A stretch of 64,000 nt of DNA from Bombyx mori (lineage: Eukaryota; Arthropoda; Insecta; Lepidoptera; Bombycidae), in assembly GCF_030269925.1 (NCBI RefSeq), contig NC_085129.1:12019501-12083500 (forward strand). Direction: 5' to 3'. The translations under genes were made by a program, and so were the position numbers. Under the pieces are notes generated by a model that saw only the letters and a program-made list of their open reading frames with translations, searched no databases and had not been told where the DNA came from. Positions 32,793 through 45,800 of the stretch are shown in pieces (the stretch's first letter is position 1; each line of letters opens with the position of its first letter).

Positions 32793-33164
32793 ATGTTACG
32801 GCTGCCTTCAATTAAATTGGATGAGTTTATTGATAACAACGAACAAGCAATGACGTCTACACCTTTAATATTTATAATAAGAAACTATGAAATTATTGAT
32901 TTGTCTGAACTGATTGAAAAAAATATATGGAAACAACTGGATAAATTTAATCTAAAACTAATTTCGTGTACCACAACACGTAATACCACACGCAGCGTAT
33001 GTACATACATCAATATGAATGTGTGGCTTTATATGTATTACGATCTACGTAATGCGAGAATATCTGAAAATAGCCACCGAGGTCTCGGCGAAGTCATAAT
33101 AAATCAACTTTCTCGTGAAAGTAATATCTGCCTATTAATAGGCAACTGCGATCAACATTGTTAA
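32793..33164 (+). CDS. Uncharacterised intronless ORF, 123 aa
   Basis: From ATG 32793 the frame encodes 123 residues to TAA 33162-33164. I do not recognise the product. It starts MLRLPSIKLDEF and is rich in Asn, Ile and Leu, with hydrophobic patches (TPLIFIIRNYEIIDL, VWLYMYYDLRN) and four or five cysteines, two of them in the last residues (GNCDQHC). No signal peptide or clear membrane helix is seen. It is longer than most random frames in this AT-rich DNA and is not made of a repeat shared elsewhere in the window. It lies about 700 bp before the first visible KChIP exon. It may be a decayed gene, an unannotated small gene or chance. Confidence 0.25.
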   Translation: MLRLPSIKLDEFIDNNEQAMTSTPLIFIIRNYEIIDLSELIEKNIWKQLDKFNLKLISCTTTRNTTRSVCTYINMNVWLYMYYDLRNARISENSHRGLGEVIINQLSRESNICLLIGNCDQHC

Positions 33165-33527
33165 GTATCGATTTCACTTAACTACCGCTTATACTTAGTT
33201 TCGTATTTCGCAATTACGTTACTTTTAATTGTACTCAGCTGTATATAGCATTACATGAATTTTCGTTGCCTTACTTTAATTATTCTTCGTCTTTTAATAT
33301 CTATAGACATCATCAATTTTATAATCTTCCCATACGTATTCAGCTATACATTATTAATTAGGTATACAGGATTAATAATATATGACTATTACGTATTTCA
33401 GTAATTTGCTTAAAAAAATCACGATCCAAACAGAGAATATCTCATTAAATGATACCAGACTAGTAGTATCTAATGGAGACGAAATCTCAGGCCAATTAAG
33501 TAATAATAAAACATTATCATCTTCCTA

Positions 33528-33630
33528 TTTCTTCTGCGAAGCAATCATGCGTTCTAATTCGAAGGGTGGGATAGCCGTATAATAAACTAGACTTCGACTC
33601 CACTTTTCATGGTGGGTGGAGAGCCCATAC
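33528..33630 (+). repeat. Bm1-like SINE relic
   Basis: TCTGCGAAGCAATCATGCGT, TCGAAGGGTGGGATAGCCG and CATGGTGGGTGGAGAGCCC follow the order of the SINE body with many changes. Confidence 0.5.
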
Positions 33631-33868
33631 ATACCTACTGTTGTATAACAGTATAAAGAAAGCCTCCTACTTAAATTTCCATGGACTTATCTCTAACAAA
33701 GATCAGTACTCTGCTACAATCAAAATTAATTCTATAATCTATAGACGGTAAATCTCTCCTAATGCCATATAAGTAGTCAATGACGACGGTAAAAAATATT
33801 TTTCTACGTTTCAGTATTAACGCCAAAATGACTTGTTGGTTGTAATATGTAATCGTTTCTCCTTTCAG

Positions 33869-36800
33869 ATTCGGAATTCGAGGAGTTGGGTGAGCAACTA
33901 CCTCGTTACAGGCCGGACTCCATAGCTGCGTTACGACGGGCCACGCGCTTCACAGAACCCGAGCTCAAGAGACTTTACCGAGGTTTCAAAGCAGAATGTC
34001 CGACCGGCGTTGTAAAAGAAGACACCTTCAAACTTATTTACTCACAGTTCTTCCCCCAAGGAGGTAAGTTTGTCGGAAAACAGAACTCATTTCCAATCAG
34101 TCATCATGCTTGGGCATATATGAGCCCAAAGGTTAGGTGCCAAAGGAATGCCTTTTTCTACCATAAAGCAGTCATGAGTCCCGATTTAAAATATGGGACA
34201 ACCATTACGTATTCAACTGTAACCAGTCACCATTAGATGGACTGTATAATCGTTTGCCAACATCAGCAAAAAAAAAAATGGGGACATGGACTCTTAATCG
34301 AAATAGTGCAATAAAAAAAAAGTGTGTGTGTCCGCTCCGACGCACGACTGGAGTTTACTGGATATAAATATAAATTTGTGTCAGTTGAATACAGTAAAAT
34401 ATGGAAGTTACGTATTCTAGTGAGAATGATCCGGGAGTTGCGGAACACGTGGATGCGGTAATTAAGTAAGTCTATATAATTCACTTTTACAATTAATATA
34501 TAAGTTGTCCATTCACTGATAGAAGGAATTGTTTATATTTAATAAGCTTTATTAATAAATGATTTGTAGCGGGTTATATTCGGGTATCAACCCACTAACA
34601 GTTGATACGTTCAGGAATCGAACCCGAACGGCGTCCGGCCACAAGCAAAACGATGTCGGTAAATTAAACGAAACAATACGAGAAATAGTTCTATATTACG
34701 ACAACACGATACACTACAGATTATTAACAAATTAACGAGACACAAAACAAACGACTAACAAATATATGAAAATACAATAATGAGAGAAACGCGCGATCAG
34801 TACGAGGCTTTGTGGCGGACTGCCGGCGCAGCAGCCCGGCGTCACCTGCGATAACGCGGCCGCGCGTTGGCTCCTGATTGGCGCGCGCACGCATCACGCA
34901 ATCAGGAGCCAATCAGGCGCATAACGCATTTCGTGTGACATGCTATACTCTCTAGTACGATTTTGGTCCCCATAATTTTCATACCCCGGGCCTATATATG
35001 TAAATCGATTCTTAAGGAGTAAACTCCAATAGTAAAAAATGCACTAATTTAAGCAAAAAACAATTTAAAACAAAGATTTTCCGCTTTATTTTGGTATGTA
35101 GTGGTGAGTATTAAAATGGAACAATGGTCACCTGTCTGACTACAGGAGAGTTATCTTTGGTTGATTGATTTGAAAATAAGGTGTCGGTTGAAAAGTTGTC
35201 GATAGTATAAGCTGTAGTTAGGAGCAGCAATTTGAATACTTATAATTACTATCTGGATCTAAAATTCTCGGAGACCAATGAGGTATATTTTCTCTTAAAA
35301 GGCAATTTGTTGGAGTATTTTTGCAGTAATTGCCAAACGCGGTTCCCAGTAATCTTTATTTTTTATTTTTTTATTGCCGTAGAGGCAGACGACCGTACGG
35401 CCCACCTGATGGAGAGTGATTATCGTCTCTCATGGACGTCAGCAATGCTAGGGGTAGAGCCAAGCCGCTACCTACCCTTTAATACTCTCCGCAAGCCTTC
35501 GTTTGAAGAAGGATATATCATAGCGCTAGGAAAACACTGTGGAGGGGAGCTCATTCCAAAGTCCGATGGTACGTGGCAAAAAAGATCTCTGGAAACGCAC
35601 TGTGTATGAACGCAGTGGCTCCAGGTAGTATGGATGAACTCTCTACTCCAATGGCGGGCGATGCGATGGTATAAACGAGATGATGATATCATCTCAAACA
35701 GTTCCTCAGAGCAATTTAATATTATAAGCCTTTCAATATTTATACTAACATTGCGTGTTATCTTTATAAACTCATTTAAGTCGAAATATGAAGCAGTTAC
35801 AAATCGCATGCAGTCTTTTATGCAATTTATTATAAATAAAGTTCTCATGGTGTTTCATTTATTCTATAATCCTTACAAAGCAACCCTTTCCCTATAACAT
35901 TCGATTAACATAAATTACGACATAAGCCTACAGGTAAGTGATAATTTACATGTCATCACTATGATAGTTATATAAGCGGCCAATCCAAAAGGGAACATTT
36001 AATATTCTCTTAGCAGTATTAGTATTGCAACTTAGTTTTACTCGTGGAACCTTTTGTTACAAAGTATTATAAAATGGCATACACACCGCCGAGAATAGAG
36101 GAAGATGGCGAAACGTCATCCAGAGAAGGATTTTTTTGTTGTGTTATGTGGTTACTGAAACCCATAAACATCTACAACGTAAATGCGCCACCCACCTTGA
36201 GATATAAGTTCTAAGGTCTCAGTATAGTTGCAACGGCTGCTCCACCCTTCAAACCGAAACGCAATACTGCTTCACGGTAGAAATAGGCAGGGTGGTGGTA
36301 CCTATCCGTGCGGACTCACAAGATGTCCTACCAACAGTAATTACGCAATGGGAGGAGATGGCCACGACTCTCAGACATGAGGAATGCGACTCATGGAGGA
36401 GGATTATAAAATTTCTCATAATTAAAACTTTAATCTGTAAGTTACAAATAGGACATCAATATAAAATGATCTTGTTATCAACAGATTTATCATAGATTCG
36501 TGTGACTTTCCCTTCAAAATTACATTACTGGTAGATTCTTTATTGGCAAACTAGAACAATATTGGTCCAGTTTTAAGCAATTATCGAAGACTAGGCATCA
36601 CAACTGGTTACCTTCAATGAGACAATCTTAGACTAACGGCTGACTTACTGAAAATGAGATTTTTTTTGGTATATTTAAGTTTCTGTACTGAAATAAATGT
36701 TTTAGTTTCTTTTTAAATCACACGTTCTACAAGTTGCAATAACACATTGGTTAATTAATATACAATCTTCTATTATATATTAGAGTCAAAATTGTTCTAA

Positions 36801-39800
36801 AATGCATTGGTTAATCAATATTCTGTATTAGTCTCAAAATTGTTCTAAAATCCAATTCAATTAATCCTATTGTCTTAACCAAATATAAACCAGGTAAGGT
36901 CAAAGGTGTCCCCGGGTACAAAGCTAATAAAATATGCCGACCGTACTCAAAGAATGAAATGGGGACATGAAAAACGCATCACATAATCATAATAATATAA
37001 CCCCATCAAGTTAAGTAGGCTCCGGAAAGCCGAGCAGGGTTGTCGACAGAAATATTTGATTTCCAACTAGATTATTAAAAAGAAAGCTTTATACTTGTTA
37101 ATGTGCTCATCTTCACAATATGCATCTTAAAAATACAGTAACACACTAGTGGTGTTCTAAGCGAGGTTCTGACGCGAGTTGTTGTGCAATTTTTTTTTTT
37201 GTACCGCGGAAAATCACCGGATCCTCGACCGGCGGATGGGGTATGTGGGAGTTGAACCTCACCAAAAACTCCTGCCGCTCACAGCCAGCGGCCGACCCGG
37301 TCATGGGTGCAGCTTGCCGCACACCAGCCTATACGGGCTCCCCAATGGGTTCCGCTTCGAGCGCCTCCAAGAGTGTCCCCATGTTCTGTTCCTTGAACCG
37401 TCAAGCGATAGGAGGTTTTAGTCGATTCAACTCCGACATGCTCTACCTACACTCAACCCATAGGCGGAAGACCAGCAATTTCCTCATGACCGAAAAAAAA
37501 TACTGGTAGGAGGCGTACAGTGAGCTCGAAGGCGAAAGTTTATCTATCAAACCTACTTATTTTTTGCCGCGTAACAGTCCATTCTGGTTTTTGGTATTCA
37601 TAAGCCTTATATCTATGCAATTGACACTTCGACTCCACATCTTAGGGTGACAGGTGATGTCTACTTCTTACTATACCTAGTAAAAAAGTACATCGTTTCT
37701 GTTAGATTTCAAATTTAAATACTATCATCCATCCTTATTATTTACTGCACAGCAATTAAAATAGTCAATGCTAATGCAGTAGATAGTATCTATATCTGAA
37801 ATCCTCATTGTAATTCATATTGAGTCTGATACATTAGGTATAGGAGAGAAGCCGCATCATTATCACGATTCCAGAAGGTTTTTAATACTGGATCGTTAAA
37901 AATATATTACGTCTTCTCGTTATTTTCCAATAACGTATTGTGTATTTACATAGCCGCGTATTCAGGGCAACGTAGGGTTTTATTTTCTGGCCGATATTTT
38001 ACCTGCATCGGCGCATAATAGTGAGCGCTCAATGCACCGGAATACATCGAAATACTGAGGATAATGGCTTCGAAATTCTATTTGGAAGCAAGCTTATTTT
38101 ATTTCTTCTCTGTATTCACTATTTAATTGTCTTGAATAAGGGTTAAGTAATAAGTATACCTTAAACGCTAAAATATGATAATACAAAATAATAAGAAAAA
38201 ACAAAACTGACATCAACAAAATGAAATAAGATTGGCATCAACACAGTCGAACTCAATTAAATATGCATTATTAAAGATAACTCAAAAAACACATGAAAAT
38301 CACCAGAATTTGATTGATTTTAATTTGATTAAAAACTAATGATCAGTATCGGTTCACCAATAAAAACGTTCTGAGGTAAAAAACAACATAATAAAAAAAT
38401 ACTATCGCGTTAATAGCCTCCCCATTTTTTAAATCGGTTAAATTTAATTTACAAACGTTCTTTACGCCAGACATATTATATAAATCATATATATAAATTA
38501 CCAGATACGTAGATCACATTTTTATGTATAAGCTTCGACAGCAACTTATCATGCCATAAGCTTATTCGGCCATTTGACAGAAGATACAAAATGAGGTTTT
38601 ATAGTCAGACACGCCTAATTCACAAAATGTTGATGCTATGGGCTAAATGTCACGTCGAGTTCTCGACGAGGACGGTGATGAGTTTTGGTTTCGGCCAGCG
38701 ATCGGAAGTTTGGTCACGTTAAAGGACTTATTGCTACTAGAATAAAAACAACCGCGTCATCGTCGAAGAAGGCTAAAGCAGTGACTGGTAGATGTATACT
38801 GAGCAAGAGCAGATCTAGGAGCTAGCTAGACATGGTAGATAGTTTTTTTTTTGTAACTAGTGGTAGGATTTGTTGTTAGTTCGCGCGGATAGGTACCACC
38901 ACACTGCCTGTAGTGCGTTTCAAATAAGAATGTGCACGTCAATGACCTTGAGCTGTAAAAATATTTGAATAGGAACAAAAAAAATCTTATGTTTAGTGAA
39001 TTTTCTGCATAATTATGTGGACTAATTATTTATTTATTTATTGAAGTGAAACTTCCTTATCGGCGTTGGAAAAAAATTTACCGTCACATTTTTCGGTTTC
39101 GCGTCACTTTTTTCCGTTACGCGCCATCTGTTTTGTATTCATGTCTATGATAATAAAATCCTTTTGTTTAAACTTTATCTAATTTAACTTTTTTGTATTC
39201 ATGTCTATGATAATAAAATCCTTTTGTTTAAACTTTATCTAATTTAACTTTATTTAACCAATTTCTAGAAAGTTGCATGTAGATCATTTTTCGAAAAATA
39301 AGGCCATAAACAAGTTTCACTTCTTACGTGTGTACACTAGTACACGCACACATTTTTTTTTTATTGCTCTTGTAGGCAGACGAGCATACGGCCCACCTGA
39401 TGGTGAGTGGTTACCGTCGCCCATGGACTTCAGCAATGCCAGGGGCAGAGCCAAGCTGCTGCCTACCGCAATTGATAATTAATATGTTTGTTTTAATGAA
39501 CCATACACACCTATATAATTTCCTTGAAATGTTGAGTACTGGTCGAGGTAAATTAAAAATAAATTTAGATTATATTTAAAAAATACACCTATATAAAAAT
39601 TAAGGCTGCAACACTGTCGGGCCGTATAATCTATGGATGGGCGAAGATGATGATCATAATTTCTCAAGCAGTGGGATCAGTGGAATCGGCAAACTCGAAA
39701 ATTTGGATTATGAATAAATATTTAAAAATTCCGACCTTTTTTTACTGACTTCAACTATTTTTTTCGATTTGACAGCTATGACGTCACAATATGGCGCAGG

Positions 39801-42800
39801 TCCATGCACATTCTTATTTGAAAAGCATTATATTTCTGCCGTGAAGCAGTAATGCGTTTCGGCTTAAAGGGTGGGACAGCCGTTGTACTATAAAAACGGT
39901 GAACTTAGAACTATTTATCTCAAGGTACGTGGCGGCATTTATGTTGTAGATGTCTGTGGGTTCAGGTAACCACTTAACATCAGGTGGGCCGTGAGCTCAT
40001 TCACCTACCTAAGCAATAAAAAACTTTATGATTGTAGGGAAGCTAACTCAACCTCTACCTCCTTAATGACTATATCAGTGTTTTAGAGGCGTATTGGAAA
40101 TTGTGAGGGTCCGACCTGGACGATAATATAAAAAGTGGGATGGTGTGAGTTCTTCGTATTCAGTATGGTACGATTTATATGCTCTACAAATCATATGTCA
40201 AAATCGTGTCTATATTTACTATTAGTTGGGCGTCTTGTAAGCCTGCACGGGTAGATCCTACCACCCTATTTCTGCTGCGAAGCAGTGATGCTTTACGGTT
40301 TGAAGGGTGGAGCAGCCATTATACTTATAGAACTGAGACTTAGAAATCATTTCTCAAGGTGAGTGGCCGTATTTATGCTAATGCTGTCTATGGACTCCGG
40401 TAACCATTTAAGATCTCCATGGGCTATGATTAGCTTCTTACTTATAGATGTGAGGGTTACGGAAAATGAAAATAGTACGAATAATATATGCGAATTTCGG
40501 TTTTTGTATTCCTAAAATAGTGTCGTGTTCCTAAAAAAGTTAAAGTCAACGACTGAGTCTTTGAGAATAAATGTATATATCAGCATGTGTAAAAAAAAAC
40601 CTTGATATAATTTAAATAATAATTTTCATATATTGGTAATAACAAAAACCGAACAGGGTCGCTAGAGTGTTTCGATCAGTAGTTTAATGACTACTTAGTT
40701 GACAATTTAGTTGATGTAAAAAAGATCGGAACTTTAGTAAAGTTCCTATCCTCGTAACTCAAAAACGAACGGTAAACTTGACAGCAACATTTCGTTTTTA
40801 ATGAACCAGGCATTTCATTAAATGTAGTAAATACTTTTATTTTTCTATTTATGGTAGGGTAGTATCTTATTATTTCAACTGTAGGAACAAGACCAAAACC
40901 AAATTATGCCGTAAATCTCAAAAACCCTCTAAAACGAACGAATTATTATTCGACATGCTTCGGAAAACGAATCACGTCCGTACATATTTTAAATCTGTAC
41001 CAAAAAGAATTATTCGTCGGTTTAGCAATTATTCGCAACTGGCCCGGTTGTTATCGCTGCGAACCCAGTACGACGATGGTCTACAAATCTGCACGCGCAA
41101 CACAAACATTGCACGGGAACAACAATCGTTGCCCATAAAAACCACATGTTTGAAAAATGTCCATTTTATTAACAGCAACGAGAGCCGTACTCACGTGTTG
41201 AAATGTAAATGAGCAACCGTTTGGTTGTTTGTAAGCTTTTTTTTTTTATTAAGACACTGAAATCTTATAAAGCGAAAACAATTGTAATGATATCACAATT
41301 TATAAAGATTAATTTAATTTGGTGGTAAAGTTTCCTTTTACTAACAAAAATGTTGGTATTTTTGTCTCTTTTTTTCTCTCCCTACCCTCCTGCGTCTTTT
41401 ATCCCTTTGTGTTAAACTTCGTACAATTTCTGTTGGTACTCCTACCTATTCGCTAGTAACATAAGAGGCTATTCTAGCTACGCCCGAACGCGTACGTGAA
41501 CTCACGGACTCAATCTGAGAGAATTTGCTAACACTAGCCCTAGCAGGAGCAGTGCTTCGCAGAATCTACCACCGGATCGGAATCACGACCCACTGAGAAG
41601 ATCCGGCGAGAAACTCAGTGGGCTGTATCTATGGGCCGGTTAGTACTTTAGACAAAGGTTTTGTCATAGTATATACTACCAACGTACGACGGTACATGAG
41701 AGCCACGTTCTTACTGTCTCATAATCGTGATACCGTTTTCAGAACTCCCTGATGATAGACATATAAATATGAGTAGGCTTTGTTACCAGTTGGAATAGGT
41801 CGTAAGCCAAGGGGAAATTATAGACAGTCCAACCCTAAAATCTGAGTGATCTTAGACTCTAACGATACCTGACGATGACCTTTAAAATCTCGTTTAATAT
41901 TACTTTACCTGACATCAAACTTTTGAATTAACTTAATAAGAGCTATGGAGCTTATGAAATCGTTGTGGCCTAAAGAATAAGACGTCTGGTGGATTCGTAT
42001 GTGGTGGTAGTAACGCTGTGGTGGTAGGCTGGTGTAACGATGTTCGAATCCCGCTGGCAGGTATCAATTTTTGTAATGAAATTCGTACTTAACAAATGCT
42101 CACGATTGACTTCCGCGTGTATTAAAAATCAAACCCGAAAAATAATAATTTGCGTAATTACTGGTAGTAGGACGTCCTGTGAGTCCGCACGGATACCATC
42201 ACTCTGCCTATTTCTGCCATGAAGCAGTAATTTCGCTTTGAAGGGTGGAGCAGCCGTTGTACTGTAAAACTGAAACCTTAGAACCCATATCTCAAGGTAG
42301 GTGGTGGCATTTACATTGTAGATATCTATGAGCCCCGGTGACCACTTAACATCAGGTGGGCCGTGATCTCATCCACCCACCTAAGTAATAAAAAAAGTTA
42401 GTTCCGCATTAATGCTATATGAGATATACAATCAGTATAATCTGTTTTCCTGTTCTTTGAATCGTGGAAATAGAGAGTACGTTGTTAGTTACCCTATTTT
42501 TGGCGGGTGGACGAATTCAGGTTCAAACAGGAAGGGTGGAGTTTGTATCAAACTGCTCAAGCGCTCCCGAAGAAGACCAAAGAGGTCGATGGTAGCTACT
42601 TCGTATGTGCCTCAACCACCGGATCGGAATCGCGAGCCGCTGAAATAATTGAGAAAATCAGTGAGCTGATGTGATGAGCTAAGTTTTACATCGAACTTTT
42701 CTCCAAGTTCAGCAAGTATAATAATAATCTTGGATCCAGTGTGCTTAGTGCGAGTTTTTTAACGTTCTCGATAGCGTAAAAGTTAACACCAATTTGTATG

Positions 42801-45800
42801 CAGTTGGAACAGCGCCTCTAGCTGCAAACGTAGGCAAAAGCTCCAATTCCATACAAATTTGAATTAACTTTTACGCTATCGAGAACGTTAAGAAACTGGC
42901 ACTAAGCACACTGGTCCCTTTTTGTTCCTACACTGAAATAATGAAACATACAACTTCGAAGAATCATAATCAAATTTTACCCCATGCTTTTTCGTCATAG
43001 TCAGAGGTAATAATTTGACTAACCAATATATTACCAATATATGTGTATTTGATGTTTAATCTTGGCTGTTTAGAATATAAAAAAAGCGTGTAACGGAACG
43101 TAATTACCGACTTTTCCCCTCCCTAGCGATTTCCGTTAAAATCTATCGAGAGATACAACACTATCAACGGAAACAGCTTTTGTTGAAAGGTTGGTACATG
43201 CAGTTATATTGATTAATTGGCTTTTTAACTAGATTTTAAGCTACGTTTAGTATAAAGTATTGAAATTATTAATGTACTATTATTGAAATAATCTAGTTAC
43301 AGAAATAAAACTGTAAAATGCTTCTATGAATCAATAGGAACAACAAGAACAGGATTGTAGACGAAACTTGAAAATTAAATATTTTTTTTATAACAATCCT
43401 TTATAATCCTAGATATTCTGATATCTTTTAATTCCGACAAGCAGCTTATAAGTCCATTTCGACGCTCTCATTGCGCAGAAGCGCGCCATTTGCACCGTGA
43501 AATGTTGGCAGCACTGTACCTTTTCCGCCAAGCTACGACCGGACGCCATTACCACGCCATCGCACAAGCTGTCATTTACGCGTTCGTTTGTGAAAACAGA
43601 TACCAAATCAGTTTGTCAATTCACAGTTTTGTATTAATAGTTTCTAGAACCACATTAATCTCAAAATGGCTGATGAAAAGAAGGTATGTGTGCATTGCGT
43701 ATTATCAGTGTATAAAACAAAACATTCGATACCGACATGGCGACATCTTAAAGTGTGGTTATATCTTCAAATTACAACTAAATCTCTTTCACGGCATAAC
43801 TTATTGAATTGCTAACTTATTTTTCAGGGAGAAAACGAACACATTAATCTGAAAGTATTAGGTCAAGATAACGCAATTGTACAATTCAAAATAAAGAAAC
43901 ACACACCTCTCAGGAAATTGATGAATGCTTATTGTGATAGAGCAGTAAGTAAATTACATATTTATTATTGAAGTACCTACTTAACCTACATCTTGAGTAA
44001 AATCGATTTATAATTTAGACAAAGACGACGGTTTTTTTAAACTAAAACCAATACTACCTGTTTTCTGTGAATCGATTTACTTACAATTATTTTCAAATCG
44101 TAAACTATTACAAATAAGATGCCCATCATAATTAATACTTAATATTATATATCATGTCAATTGGATTTTTCGTTTATTTTTTATAAACTTCGTTCACCCA
44201 ATGATCGAAATTCGACTAGCGACGGATACCTCAAGATTTAAATTGCATTAAAATAAATTTTGTCTTGTTAATGAAAATCGACAAGGAACTAACTTTTCCA
44301 AATATTTACATTGATAAAAGAAAATATTGTCAATAGATGTTACATTAACCTAAAATTAGTAACAAGAACTGTTTTGTCTTTTCCCATTTAAACACATTCT
44401 CAATAGCAAAATCATAACGGACTTTTTATTTCATATCTATTGGTTAAAGCGTACATTGATATTAGTTTATTAAGTAGTAAGAACAACAATGCTGATTTTA
44501 TGTGACGTCTTACACAAATAATCATTTTGTTTTTCAGGGTCTATCAATGCAGGTAGTGCGATTCAGATTTGATGGGCAACCAATAAATGAGAATGACACT
44601 CCAACATCACTTGAGATGGAAGAGGGCGACACAATAGAGGTTTACCAACAGCAGACCGGAGGAGTGTCCCTAGTGTAAATTTAATAATCTTAAGGATTGA
44701 CCATCTCCAATGGGTCAAAATCAATGAGGTGTACCCGTCTCAAGCTCTAACCTTAAGTTAATTTTAAAGAAACATCATTTGTATCTGTAAAAGTGTTAGG
44801 AAGTAATTTTGTGACACATAATAGCATAGCCGAGCTACGCAAAGCATTATGCGTCTCAAATAACTTGTGGTAAGGTAAATTATAAGTATACCAAATGCTG
44901 TAGGTAACTTCAACAATTCCATTGTGATATGTTTAGTTGACACGTCTACGAAGGCAAGACTGTTGTAGTGCTGCAGTAATAAAGCAAATGCAAACCTAGC
45001 CTATTATGGTATCTAATTTATTGGGCCTATGTCCATTTCGACATCAGTTCTGTAACCAACGATATCTGAAACAAAATAAATGTAATATGTATTATTCTTC
45101 TGTTTCATTTATTTTTTCCTTTATTGCTGAATCTTTTAACTCGTTTATCACAAGCTGGATCAGCATGTGGTCATGCCTGCTGCCCCGTCTCGTGTAAAAC
45201 GTTCCAATGCAATCTGCTTACATCACATAAACACCAATACAGCAAATGCGACTAGATAAAAATCGTTTAAAAAAAACCTATTTAATCATCATGAATAATA
45301 GGTATGAATGAGTCACCAGCAATGATGACTTCATAATTTACATAAGTGCATTTAAAATGAAAAGCCGGTCTAATCTGCCCAGTTGGTATTATGAATTTAC
45401 TGGAGTGTCATGTAGCCGCAATCGGTAAATTTTATTTAAAAAACTGCATCGTACCTTTTTAATCGAAACAAAATTGCTGCACGATAGAAGGGTGCCGCTG
45501 GGAATGTGCTCACATGTAATACGGCAGCAGAAACAGTTCCGAAGCCTGTGTCGCCTATTTGCTTTCACAAGTCGTAGATATAATTAAAACTACTTTCAAT
45601 ATTTCATTTTATGCATTATGGTTACATTTTTTCCGACGTTTCCTATACTTTACAGTTTTCGTGGCCACATAAGACACGTAAAAGTCGTTTTAACTACCTG
45701 TATCTTTTCATGATTAGTCGAAGCGGCTTCTTTTGTGCCCTCACGAAAAAACTTAACTACTACAAAATGCAGTTTATGTGAAATATTTTGGTCGATCGAT

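Noticed and set aside
34560..34985. Solo LTR of an LTR retrotransposon (TG start, GC-rich core, inverted repeat)
   Set aside because: No second LTR, primer-binding site or target duplication was found, so the call has no support.
36990..37045. Possible 5S-rRNA-like piece (AAGTTAAGTAGGCTCCGG)
   Set aside because: Only a short stretch resembles the 5S internal region and the rest does not follow.
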